NCBI RefSeq assembly: GCF_039536745.1
Contig: NZ_BAAAZE010000010.1
Location: 1-64,000, forward strand
Direction of reading: 5' to 3'
Length of the DNA: 64,000 bases
Source of the DNA: Actimicrobium antarcticum
GTDB taxonomy: Bacteria; Pseudomonadota; Gammaproteobacteria; Burkholderiales; Burkholderiaceae_D
Shown here: one piece after another, positions 18,295 to 26,690 of the stretch
How positions within the stretch are numbered: position 1 is the first letter of the stretch
Layout: each line of letters begins with the position of its first letter
Translations under genes and position numbers: made by a program
Notes under the pieces: generated by a model
What the model was told of the DNA's origin: nothing
The model's database searches: none
What the model saw: only the letters and a program-made list of their open reading frames with translations

Positions 18295-19074
18295 ATGACC
18301 ACGACACCCATACTCGAACTGAACCAGTTGCGCGTCTGTTACGGCAAAGTGGAAGCACTGCACGGTTGCACCCTGAACGTCAGCGCCGGCCAGATCGTCA
18401 CCGTCATCGGTCCGAATGGCGCCGGCAAAAGCACCATGCTCAACGCCATCATGGGCTCGTTGCCGGCCAGCGGTTCGGTCGATGGCAGCGTCACGTTTCT
18501 GGGCAGTGACGTCAGCGCCTACGCAACCGAAGAACGGGTCGCGCTGGGCATGTGCCTGGTACCGGAAACCCGCGAACTATTCACCACCATGAGCGTGGCA
18601 GACAACCTGCAGCTCGGCGCCTACCGCCGCAAAAAAGCCGGCGAAAAAAATTACATGGACCAGCTGGAAACCGTCTTCACGCTGTTCCCGCGCCTGAAGG
18701 AACGCCGCACGCAAGCCGCCGGCACGCTCTCGGGTGGCGAGCGGCAGATGCTGGCAGTCGGGCGAGCATTGATGGGCAAGCCGCAATTGCTGATGCTGGA
18801 TGAACCCAGCCTCGGCCTGGCCCCGTTAATTACGAAAGAAATTTTTCGCATCATCAGTCAGCTGCGCCTGACCGGTGTCGCCACCCTGCTGATCGAGCAG
18901 AATGCCCGGGCCGCCTTGCAGGTCGCCGATGTCGGCTATGTGCTGGAAACCGGTGACGTGGTATTGGGCGGCGATGCCGCCGACCTGGCGGTCAATCCCA
19001 AAGTGATCGAAACGTATCTGGGGCTGGGGCATGGTGCAGCGCAGGCTGCTGCTGCGGGCGCGCTGATCGTTTAA
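18295..19074 (+). CDS. LIV-type ABC transporter ATPase (LivF-like)
   Basis: Second ATPase of the importer, 259 aa. Visible are Walker A GPNGAGKSTMLN, the family-specific CLVPETRELFTTMSV, signature LSGGERQMLAVGRAL, Walker B LLMLDEPSLGLAP and the LIEQN switch region. AGGAG lies six bases before the ATG at 18295. Nine bases after the fused permease-ATPase, it ends the mhp/transport operon. Confidence 0.92.
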   Translation: MTTTPILELNQLRVCYGKVEALHGCTLNVSAGQIVTVIGPNGAGKSTMLNAIMGSLPASGSVDGSVTFLGSDVSAYATEERVALGMCLVPETRELFTTMSVADNLQLGAYRRKKAGEKNYMDQLETVFTLFPRLKERRTQAAGTLSGGERQMLAVGRALMGKPQLLMLDEPSLGLAPLITKEIFRIISQLRLTGVATLLIEQNARAALQVADVGYVLETGDVVLGGDAADLAVNPKVIETYLGLGHGAAQAAAAGALIV

Positions 19075-19090
19075 TGGTGATGTTTGCTTT

Positions 19091-19215
19091 GCGTGCAGGC
19101 AGGCTATACCGGCGAGGTAATTGGATTGCGTGCAATACGATTACGCATGATTCGTTCAGGTAACGTCATTTCGCGCACGCCACCGGCCACGGCGACGCGC
19201 GTTTGCCTGGCCGGT
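19091..19215 (+). pseudogene. Relic of a cytosine deaminase 3' end
   Basis: The translation (VQAGYTGEVIGLRAIRLR, MIRSGNVISRTPPATAT) matches the C-terminus of the window's own codA (LQAHDTVEAIRLRATRLC, VIRAGKVISRTPQATAI) in frame and without gaps, with roughly three quarters of the bases identical by eye. No upstream two-thirds of the gene exists here. The relic lies immediately after the last mhp-operon gene, while intact codA lies immediately before mhpR, so codA-derived ends bracket the cluster. The two copies are too diverged to be a recent duplication. Confidence 0.75.
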
Positions 19216-19234
19216 TTTGGCAGAGCATGTTGTG

Positions 19235-20920
19235 TCAGGTTTTTTCGAATCCCACCAACGCCGGTTTTTGTGTCTGAGCAAATCGTTTGACACGCCTTGC
19301 GCTATTTGCCGGGTCGCTACCTGGCTGATGGCGTCCTGTCTCAACACGTGTCGACTCAACCCGTCTTGCTTCAGCATTCCCGAGCTTGAACACGGCAACC
19401 GCCTCGACCATCTGGAGTGCATTGTCCTTGAGGGTTTCTGCCGCCGCGGCGCTCTCTTCAACCAGCGCAGCATTCTGCTGGGTCACTCTGTCCATCTGCG
19501 TGATGGCTTCGCCTACCTGCGAAACCCCTGTGCTTTGTTCGATGCTGGCCGAACTGATCTCGCTCATGATGTCGGTGACACGCTGAATCGACTGAACCAC
19601 ATCGGTCATCGTCTCGCGGGCGCGTCCGACCAGCACGGTTCCTTGTTCGACACGGTGAACGCTGGCGGCGATCAGGCTCTTGATTTCTTTGGCGGCTTCC
19701 GCGCTGCGGCCGGCAAGGCTGCGCACTTCGGTGGCCACGACCGCGAACCCCCGTCCTTGCTCGCCAGCACGCGCAGCTTCGACGGCGGCATTCAGTGCAA
19801 GTATGTTGGTCTGGAATGCAATGCCGTCGATCACGCCGATGATTTCGGAGATCCTCTTGCTGCTGTCGTCGATGGCTTTCATGGTGGTGACGACCTCACT
19901 GATCACGTCGCCACCCTTGACCGCTACTGTCGACGCACCCCGCGCCAGTTGATTCGCCTGGTTCGCGTTTTCGGCATTTTGACTGACCGTGGAGTTGAGT
20001 TGTTCCATGGATGCGGCGGTTTCCTCCAGTGCACTGGCCTGTTCCTCGGTGCGCTGACTGAGGTCGGCATTACCCGATGCGATCTGCGCCGAGCCGGTCG
20101 CAATGCTTTCGCTGCTGACTCTGACCCTGGCAACGATGCCTTCCAGACTCTGGCTCATGCGACTGAGCGCGCCCATCAATTTCGACACTTCGTCATTGCC
20201 AGCCACATCGATGCGTTGCGTCAGATCGCCAGCGGCAACTGCTTCGGCAATACCTACCGCCTTGTTGATCGGCCGGGTGATTGCACGTGTGACCAGCACG
20301 CCGGACACGCTTGCAAAAACAAGGGTGAGCAGGCAAGCGACTATCATCAGATTGCGCCGTGACGCGTAAGCAGACTCGGCCTGCTCCATCAATTTTTCCG
20401 ACGACTTGGCAACGATGTCCAGATACTCATCCGAGGCTTGGTCAAGTGCGGCCAGCAAGGGTCGGCACTCGTCGTTAATTTTGGTGATGGCTTCTTCCTT
20501 CTTGCCCTTCAACGCCAGATCGACAATGCCCAGTGCCACCGGGCTGTACAGCGCCTCGACCCGGTTCATCTCGACTACGCGCTTTTTACCCTCTTCGTTA
20601 ATATGCGTGGCCTTGGCCAGCATGTCGTTGAGCCGGGTCAGGCTGCTGCCAACCTGCTGGTGGGCGCGCGTGACTTTATCTTTCTCGAGTGCGAGGTCGG
20701 CAGGCTTGACGGCCAGTACCAGATTGCGCACGGCGATAGCGCGTGCATCAACTGCCGTTCGCAAAGCCTCAGCCATCTGACCCCGCGCAAGCAGCCCATG
20801 CACGTAGTCGTCGAAGTGGGCATTGGCGTCAGCCAGCGACTTCAGAGATACCCCGGATACCACCAGAACCATCAAGGCAAGTCCGGCAAAAGTTACGGCA
20901 AGTCGTGTACGAATCAGCAT
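19235..20920 (-). CDS. Methyl-accepting chemotaxis protein
   Basis: Transmembrane chemoreceptor of 561 aa. An N-terminal helix (about residues 7-29) and a second near 190-213 flank a periplasmic four-helix-bundle ligand domain of about 160 aa. A HAMP domain and the cytoplasmic signalling coiled coil follow, with the invariant hairpin EQGRGFAVVATEVRSLAGR. No CheR/CheB-binding pentapeptide is seen at the C-terminus. It is convergent with the mhp/ABC operon; sensing of an aromatic substrate is a possibility from position only. Confidence 0.93.
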   Translation of the reverse strand: MLIRTRLAVTFAGLALMVLVVSGVSLKSLADANAHFDDYVHGLLARGQMAEALRTAVDARAIAVRNLVLAVKPADLALEKDKVTRAHQQVGSSLTRLNDMLAKATHINEEGKKRVVEMNRVEALYSPVALGIVDLALKGKKEEAITKINDECRPLLAALDQASDEYLDIVAKSSEKLMEQAESAYASRRNLMIVACLLTLVFASVSGVLVTRAITRPINKAVGIAEAVAAGDLTQRIDVAGNDEVSKLMGALSRMSQSLEGIVARVRVSSESIATGSAQIASGNADLSQRTEEQASALEETAASMEQLNSTVSQNAENANQANQLARGASTVAVKGGDVISEVVTTMKAIDDSSKRISEIIGVIDGIAFQTNILALNAAVEAARAGEQGRGFAVVATEVRSLAGRSAEAAKEIKSLIAASVHRVEQGTVLVGRARETMTDVVQSIQRVTDIMSEISSASIEQSTGVSQVGEAITQMDRVTQQNAALVEESAAAAETLKDNALQMVEAVAVFKLGNAEARRVESTRVETGRHQPGSDPANSARRVKRFAQTQKPALVGFEKT

Positions 20921-21480
20921 AGTGTCAGGCCTCAGGTTATGGAGGGCATGGGCGTTTCATGACGCCATAGCTCCCGTATCAGAAATTATTTTTTGTATTC
21001 GGGACTTAGTTGCCAAGACCCATATCGTTGCGTTACAGCGAACACTTATTTGCTGGTACTCGTAGTACTGACAGGTAAAAAGCAACGCATCGATTCCGGG
21101 TACCCGACGCGATGCGCACTGTTTGAACCATGCCAGAAATTGAAACTAATGGTTACTTTTTCAGACTTTCCAGCTACTTTTTGTTGCTTTTATGCACTCT
21201 TGCGAAAGTTCACGTAAGGGTTTGCGGATGCTGCTGCCAGCGGGCCAAGGCTGCACCGTCAGTCAAGACAAGAAGGACACTGGATCTGGTTTTGCTCTCG
21301 ATGCGATCTGCAATGAAGCGCGCACACAAAGCCCGTTCAACTGCATACTCCACGCGCACCACGCCACCACAAACCAACCGCTACCCGTGCTGCGGCATCC
21401 TGCTACTTGCTTCCCCGGACGACACTGCCCATGACTGAACCTGCACCGCCCCAACCGCATCACTCGCAGGACGAGACCTG
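20921..21480. other. Intergenic region between divergent MCP and LplT-like genes
   Basis: About 560 bases of lower GC with no supported protein gene, except a possible 16-codon leader frame at its right end (21431-21481). Short frames here have no domain similarity. It should contain the promoters of both divergent genes; I found no convincing flagellar sigma28 promoter for the chemoreceptor. Confidence 0.5.
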
Positions 21481-21481
21481 A
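21431..21481 (+). CDS. Possible 16-aa leader peptide overlapping lplT start
   Basis: A short frame encodes MTEPAPPQPHHSQDET and its TGA shares bases with the ATG of the LplT-like gene (TGATG). That arrangement permits translational coupling. No strong ribosome binding site precedes it, so it may be chance. Confidence 0.2.
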   Translation: MTEPAPPQPHHSQDET

Positions 21482-22683
21482 TGCGTTTGCCGGCCACCAA
21501 CCGACGCGCGTTCATCCCGCTGCTGCTGGCGCAATTTCTCAGCGCGCTGGGCGACAATGCGTTGCTGGTCGCGGCCATCGGCCTGCTGTCCGAGAACGCA
21601 GCGCCGGCCTGGATGACGCCGGCGCTGCGGATTTGCTTCTATCTGGCATTCGTCCTGCTCGGAGTATTCGCGGGCGCCTTCGCCGATGCCTTCGCCAAGT
21701 CGCGCATCGTCACCGTCACCAACCTCATCAAGCTGGCCGGCTGCGCGCTGCTGCTTGTCGGCGTGCATCCGCTGCTGGCCTATGCGCTGGTTGGCATGGG
21801 CGCGTCGGCGTATGCCCCGGCCCGATACGGGATGTTGAGTGAACTGCTGCCGAATGCAGAACTGGTGCTCGCCAATGCGTGGATCGAAGTGTCCGGCATG
21901 TTCTCGATTCTGGCTGGGGTGGCGCTGGGGGGATTACTGGTGGTGCCCACGCTTCAGATCGCTGGACTTGGCACGCCGGCGCGCTCAGCGTGCGCCGGCA
22001 TTGCTGGCGTCTATGCGCTCGCCTCGCTGGCCGCACTCGCGATCCCGCGTGGCACTGCGTGCGATCCGCTGGCACTGGCCCATCCCGGCGCGATGCTCAG
22101 GAACTTCATTCGCAGCAGTCGCATCCTGTGGCGCGACCAGCGGGCAAGCCAGGCGATGGCGGTGACCAGCGTATTCTGGGCGATCGCCGCCGCACTCCAG
22201 TTCCTGGTCTTGCGCTGGGCCGAGACGGTGCTGCATCTTCCCCTGTCGCAAGCGGCGTTATTGCAGTGCGCCCTCGCGCTGGGCATCGTTGGCGGTGCGG
22301 TGGCAGCCGCCCGATTGGTACCACTGGCGGCGGCTACCGCGACAGTGCCAGCAGGTCTTGGCATCGGAGTACTGATCATCGCGATGCAACTGGTGTCGAC
22401 GCCGTGGGCTGGCACCGTCATTCTGGTGCTTATCGGGATCCTGGCCGGACTCCTGCTGGTGCCCATGAATGCCCTGCTCCAAACGCGCGGCAGCCGCATT
22501 TTGCAGCCCGGACAGTCGATTGCCGTGCAAAATTTTTACGAGAATCTGGCAGCGCTGGCGGTGCTTGCGCTGTATGGCGGGCTGACGATGGCTGGGATCT
22601 CGCTGAACGCGATGGTCACCGGATTCGGCGCGGTAATTCTGTGTGCAACCGGTGTGATGATGCGCGGTGCAAAACGGCGGTGA
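21481..22683 (+). CDS. lplT: LplT-like lysophospholipid transporter (MFS)
   Basis: Twelve-helix major facilitator protein of 400 aa. The family-typical N-terminus FIPLLLAQFLSALGDNALLV, GVFAGAFADAFAKSRIV and YAPARYGMLSELLP identify it as LplT, which flips lysophospholipids across the inner membrane for reacylation. The usual partner acyltransferase Aas is not adjacent. Its 3' end faces, 24 bases away, an OlsB-like acyltransferase gene on the other strand, hinting at a lipid-related neighbourhood. Confidence 0.85.
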   Translation: MRLPATNRRAFIPLLLAQFLSALGDNALLVAAIGLLSENAAPAWMTPALRICFYLAFVLLGVFAGAFADAFAKSRIVTVTNLIKLAGCALLLVGVHPLLAYALVGMGASAYAPARYGMLSELLPNAELVLANAWIEVSGMFSILAGVALGGLLVVPTLQIAGLGTPARSACAGIAGVYALASLAALAIPRGTACDPLALAHPGAMLRNFIRSSRILWRDQRASQAMAVTSVFWAIAAALQFLVLRWAETVLHLPLSQAALLQCALALGIVGGAVAAARLVPLAAATATVPAGLGIGVLIIAMQLVSTPWAGTVILVLIGILAGLLLVPMNALLQTRGSRILQPGQSIAVQNFYENLAALAVLALYGGLTMAGISLNAMVTGFGAVILCATGVMMRGAKRR

Positions 22684-22707
22684 CACCGGAGCGGTCAACG
22701 CCAGCGT

Positions 22708-23565
22708 TCAATTTCCCAGAAAGTGCTTGCGATAGCGCGGTGCCAGGTCGTCGAAACGCAGCATCATCGGCAAGTCTGCGGTATTGAATGCCAGATCCAG
22801 CGCCGGTGGGCCCAGCAGACGCGCGCCGCAGCGCAGGTATCCCTTGATCAATGGCGGTATGTTGATTGCGGTGGCGCTGTCGGCAGCGTCCTGAACTAAC
22901 CCATCATCGTGCGACAGCGACAGCGGCAGCGGCGTACGCGGCGCCACCTGCCATTGTGGCGCGACCAGGTGATCGCTCCGCAATCGGCGCCACAGATCGG
23001 CGGCATTGCGACCGCCGTCGCACAGTCCCACGCTGGCGCATCCGATCATGGTGTCGAGCCGGTGCGACAGCATGTACTGCCCCAGCGCGCCCCACATTGC
23101 CATGATCACTCCGCCTGCGCGCCAGCCCGGGTCAACGCAGGAGCGGCCCAGCTCCACGGCATTGATGCGCAACTGCGCGAGCGGACTCAGGTCGAATTCG
23201 GTGTCGGTATAAAACCCCCCGGCGCGGCGCGCTGCATGTGGCGGCATCACGCGATAAGTCCCGATCAGCGGGCCGTGATTGCCGTTCTCTTCCGACACTG
23301 CGCGTACCAGCAGATGGTCGCAGTAGGGATCGAAGCGGTCGGCATCCAGCCCATGATCCGACGCCAGCGACGGCACCAGGCGCGCGCCCATTTCCTGCAC
23401 GAAGACGCGGTAGCGCAAACGCTGCGCTGCCTGCACATCAGCTTCGCACTCGGCCCAGCGCACCTCGAATTTCCAGGCGCCCTGTCTGACAGGCTCGGCA
23501 AGTGACTCCTGCGCCCCGGTCCACAAGCGCTGGCCCGTACTGCAGCTATTGCTTTCCATGACCAT
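22708..23565 (-). CDS. OlsB-like N-acyltransferase (GNAT fold)
   Basis: A 285 aa protein of the family of OlsB, which transfers a 3-hydroxyacyl chain from acyl carrier protein to ornithine. Diagnostic segments are QAAQRLRYRVFVQEMGA, DPYCDHLLVRA, GGFYTDTEFDLS, and INAVELGRSCVDPGWR followed by a GCASV stretch. The start has AGGGGC upstream at normal spacing. It is the last gene of a four-gene minus-strand operon and begins 10 bases after the ATP-grasp gene. The amine acceptor may not be ornithine; the other operon genes could make a special one. Confidence 0.82.
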   Translation of the reverse strand: MVMESNSCSTGQRLWTGAQESLAEPVRQGAWKFEVRWAECEADVQAAQRLRYRVFVQEMGARLVPSLASDHGLDADRFDPYCDHLLVRAVSEENGNHGPLIGTYRVMPPHAARRAGGFYTDTEFDLSPLAQLRINAVELGRSCVDPGWRAGGVIMAMWGALGQYMLSHRLDTMIGCASVGLCDGGRNAADLWRRLRSDHLVAPQWQVAPRTPLPLSLSHDDGLVQDAADSATAINIPPLIKGYLRCGARLLGPPALDLAFNTADLPMMLRFDDLAPRYRKHFLGN

Positions 23566-23575
23566 GGCTATGCCC

Positions 23576-24706
23576 CTAATTGGATGGCGGATAGTGCGAA
23601 ATCAGATGCTGCTGGCGACGATAAAGAGCACGCAAGGCAACCAGCCCGATCGGCTTGACACCCCTGCGCCGCATCGCATCGCCAATCGCAAAAAGAACGC
23701 GCTGTTTGGCGAAGATCATGCGAAAGCCATCGATCACGCCGATGTCGGGGTCCCAGGCCTGGATCGCTTCCGAGCCGGCACCATTGATTTCAATGATCGA
23801 GAAACCGCGACCGGCGCATAGCTCGTGCAGATGATCGAAGCGCACATCGAAGCGGCCACAATAGAACTCCGGCATGTCACGCGCGATCGCGTCGATGGCG
23901 GCACTCAATGATGGCGTAATGCAGGATGCGCCGTTGCGATACAGACCGCCGACACGCGTCGAGCCGATCGTCGCCAGTCGCACGACTGCACCGGCGGCGG
24001 GGATCTCGTTGATTGAAAACTGGCCAGCATGTTGCGACGATCTCGTCAGCCGCCGGGCACGCGGATCGACCGCGATCAGTTCGCCGATCGTGTGCAGACC
24101 GTCACCGATCACGCGCGGAAAGTAGCGCAACGCCAGGCCAATAATGCGTGCATCGCCGGACTCCGGATCGCGTGCATAAAAAATCCCGGCCTCGCCTTCC
24201 TGCGATAAATACCGCTGCAACACCACGGTTTCATGCGGCGGAAACGCCGCAAGATACGCCAGTAGCTGCGCCAGATTGTCCAGCCGTTGCACACCGTAGC
24301 CGCATAGTCCGAGATCCGGTTTTGCGATGATGGGAAACGACAATCCGGCCACCTGCAGGGTTGCCAGCAGCGCCACACTGTCCGGCAACGTGGCGGTAGA
24401 CACCGCGCAAAAATCCGCCGTCGCGGCACGCGCGACAGGTCCCATATGGTTGAAATATTCCAGCTTCCCTTCGCCCACCAGTCCGCCGGAGGTAATCGCC
24501 GGATTCGCCGCCGATGGCAGCGTCGCGCTGCGGTAACGCAGCGTGAGCCAGATCCATTGCACGGCGAGTGGAATGCAGATCAGCCATTTGGGCATGCGCT
24601 CGAGAGTGCTGCAGCGGGTTGCATCTGATGACGATGCCGCATCGGGAGCGTGATGGTATGCCTGCGCGTCATCGGCCCGGATCGCCGGATTCGATTCCGG
24701 CGGCAT
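23576..24706 (-). CDS. ATP-grasp enzyme with N-terminal hydrophobic helix
   Basis: Predicted carboxylate-amine ligase of about 376 aa. A hydrophobic stretch near residues 37-55 (WLICIPLAVQWIWLTL) could anchor it to the membrane. The ATP-grasp core shows FPIIAKPDLGLCGYGV (nucleotide-binding lysine), VVLQRYLSQEGEAGIFY and the metal-binding GFSIIEINGAGSEA. The ATG at 24706 shares its A with the TGA of the methyltransferase gene (TGATG), so the pair is translationally coupled. The substrate is unknown. The family includes D-Ala-D-Ala ligase and peptide-forming natural-product ligases. Confidence 0.78.
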   Translation of the reverse strand: MPPESNPAIRADDAQAYHHAPDAASSSDATRCSTLERMPKWLICIPLAVQWIWLTLRYRSATLPSAANPAITSGGLVGEGKLEYFNHMGPVARAATADFCAVSTATLPDSVALLATLQVAGLSFPIIAKPDLGLCGYGVQRLDNLAQLLAYLAAFPPHETVVLQRYLSQEGEAGIFYARDPESGDARIIGLALRYFPRVIGDGLHTIGELIAVDPRARRLTRSSQHAGQFSINEIPAAGAVVRLATIGSTRVGGLYRNGASCITPSLSAAIDAIARDMPEFYCGRFDVRFDHLHELCAGRGFSIIEINGAGSEAIQAWDPDIGVIDGFRMIFAKQRVLFAIGDAMRRRGVKPIGLVALRALYRRQQHLISHYPPSN

Positions 24707-25758
24707 CACGCAGGCTCCCGCTTGCGCTGGGCGATCAGGCCGACCGCAGCGATACGGTCGACGTGGGCATACACCGGGCGCTCGATTTCTTCTCCGAACA
24801 CATCGGGATCGATTTCGCCATACGACCAGTCGCAACCGGCCGCATCCAGCACCGGACCGATTTCGGCGAGGAACGGATCGTCACCCTCGACAATCGCGAC
24901 GCCGGTATACAGCAACAGCCGGCCACCCAATGCCAGCCGCGCAATCGCCTCGGTCGCCATCCGCACGCTGAGCGCACGACCCAGTCGGGCACCGCCATGC
25001 CGATAAGCGCGCTGCGCATCGTCGTCGAGATAGGGCGGGTTGCAGACGATGAGATCGAACCTGCCGTTGAGGCACGAGAGCGCATCGCCGAGGGCTATAT
25101 TGACCGCGATGCCGGCGATGTCGGCATTCACCAGGGCATAGCGCAAGGCGAGCGGGTTGATATCGTTCATCGTCACCGCCAGCGGGATGTTGGCGGCACT
25201 CAGCGCGCGTACCGCGATCAGTGCACCCGCCCCGCTACCGCAACCGACATCGAGGATGTGCATCGGTGTGCCCGCAACCAGCGACAACGCCGGCTCAATC
25301 CAGCCCGCGGAAATGGCAAGCGCCTGACGTATGAAACGCGCGAACCGATAGGTGTCCGGCCCGAAAAAAACCGCATTGTCCTGCGTAGTCGGATAGGCGG
25401 AATGGACGAACAGATCGTCGCCAATGCTGGAGATGCGCACCAGACTGCGCAGCAGTTCGCCATCCACTGCCAGAACGCCAGCCTGGTCCATCAGGTCCAG
25501 CATCGACTGCTCGATGGCCGTCGCCGCAAACGGCATGCTCCACCCAAAAATATCGCGCCAGCTCGTGGCGTTTTGTTGCGCGCGGTTTGCCAGCACACGT
25601 TGATGCGTGAACGGCGACGGTGTAATGAATCGGTAGCCGGTGGAAGCGACCTCGCGCAGCAGACGGCTCAGCGCTGCCGACCGGATCAGACCGGGCGCGG
25701 GCGTCGAAAGCGGGCGCGCTGCCACGGCAGACTGCGGCACCGATGTCGTAGTCAGCAA
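24706..25758 (-). CDS. SAM-dependent methyltransferase with NPPY motif
   Basis: A 350 aa class I methyltransferase. The SAM-binding motif I is HILDVGCGSGAG (residues 168-178) and the catalytic NPPY is at 240-243. NPPY is typical of enzymes methylating amide or exocyclic amino nitrogen, such as PrmC/HemK and N6-adenine methyltransferases. The N-terminal 150 residues are not assigned. The likely start is TTG at 25758, seven bases inside the end of the upstream di-iron gene; GTG at 25740 is an alternative and no ATG fits. The target is unknown, but the operon context suggests a small molecule or peptide. Confidence 0.78.
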   Translation of the reverse strand: MLTTTSVPQSAVAARPLSTPAPGLIRSAALSRLLREVASTGYRFITPSPFTHQRVLANRAQQNATSWRDIFGWSMPFAATAIEQSMLDLMDQAGVLAVDGELLRSLVRISSIGDDLFVHSAYPTTQDNAVFFGPDTYRFARFIRQALAISAGWIEPALSLVAGTPMHILDVGCGSGAGALIAVRALSAANIPLAVTMNDINPLALRYALVNADIAGIAVNIALGDALSCLNGRFDLIVCNPPYLDDDAQRAYRHGGARLGRALSVRMATEAIARLALGGRLLLYTGVAIVEGDDPFLAEIGPVLDAAGCDWSYGEIDPDVFGEEIERPVYAHVDRIAAVGLIAQRKREPA

Positions 25759-26690
25759 GAGCGCACCAGATGACGTTCGGCCAATGGCTGCAACACCGAC
25801 GCCGGCTCGCAGCCATGCAAGTCGTCCAGCTCAAGCTGGTAGCGATTGAAACAGCGTTCGCCGCACAGCAGTCGCATCATCGCGCCTTCGGCAATGTACT
25901 GCGCGCAGGACGGATCGGCATCGACCAGCGGCCGGATGATTTCACGTATCCAGGCCTTGGCGTGCGAGACATCGAGTGCCGCATGCAAGTCGAAATAGGC
26001 GCGCGCACGACCATCCAGGCCGAGCCGACGCATGCCATTGGAAATTTTTTTGACGCGCAGCGGCGCAGTGAGTTCGATGGCGCCCAGCGCACCGATCGCG
26101 TGATACGTGTAGCGACGCGTCATCGCCAGCCCGATCATGGTGTTGCTCAGTGCCAGCGACTCCCACACCGTGGCGTCGAGCGATGGCTGCAGGCCGAGTT
26201 CCTGCACCATGCGCTCCAGCATGTGGCCGTGCATCGCACTCTGTTTGCCGTGTCCCATTTCATCCCAGTAATTACGCGCACATTCCAGCTTGGCACGCAC
26301 CGGAAGCTTAACCTGCGTCATCGCGACCAGATCGTCGAAACCCGCTTCGCCAGCCACTTCCTGGGTCAGGAACCAGCGCATCTGCGACATCGTCGCCGCA
26401 TCGGCCAGCCAGTCAAACAGCGGGTGCTGCTGGCCCGGTCCGATGTGCAGCAACGCCTCGAACCAGTCGGCAAATCCGTCGGTATCGCGCCAGTCCGTGC
26501 ACATCATCGGCACGACCGTGGCGCGCAGTTCCTCCAGATAATGTCCTTCTGCCAGCCGGTAACCGAGGTCGTTGTGCAATGCGTCCTGCCATCCGGCGCT
26601 GGGGCTATCGAGGGCGATCCGACTGACATTGAAATGGGCGAGATTGCGGTGGAACGCATCCTGGTACGACGAGGTGAGTGTGATTGACAT
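25752..26690 (-). CDS. Haem-oxygenase-like di-iron oxygenase family protein
   Basis: All-helical 312 aa protein of the iron-containing redox / HDO superfamily (relatives include UndA, BesC, SznF and CADD). The expected ligands are visible: E111 and E115 in TQEVAGEAGFDDL, D143/E144/H147/H154 in NYWDEMGHGKQSAMH, and H236/D240/H243 in YFDLHAALDVSHAKAW. Such enzymes use O2 to cleave, desaturate or N-oxygenate fatty acids and amino acids. GAGAAG precedes the ATG at 26690. It is the first gene of the four-gene operon and overlaps the next by seven bases. Confidence 0.8.
   Translation of the reverse strand: MSITLTSSYQDAFHRNLAHFNVSRIALDSPSAGWQDALHNDLGYRLAEGHYLEELRATVVPMMCTDWRDTDGFADWFEALLHIGPGQQHPLFDWLADAATMSQMRWFLTQEVAGEAGFDDLVAMTQVKLPVRAKLECARNYWDEMGHGKQSAMHGHMLERMVQELGLQPSLDATVWESLALSNTMIGLAMTRRYTYHAIGALGAIELTAPLRVKKISNGMRRLGLDGRARAYFDLHAALDVSHAKAWIREIIRPLVDADPSCAQYIAEGAMMRLLCGERCFNRYQLELDDLHGCEPASVLQPLAERHLVRSC

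Noticed and set aside
18981..19074. A rho-independent terminator at the end of the ABC operon
   Set aside because: No GC-rich hairpin followed by a T-run is visible.
20921..21060. Possible sigma28 promoter for the chemoreceptor
   Set aside because: TAAG-like and ATAA-like boxes exist but spacing and the GCCGATAA box do not fit.
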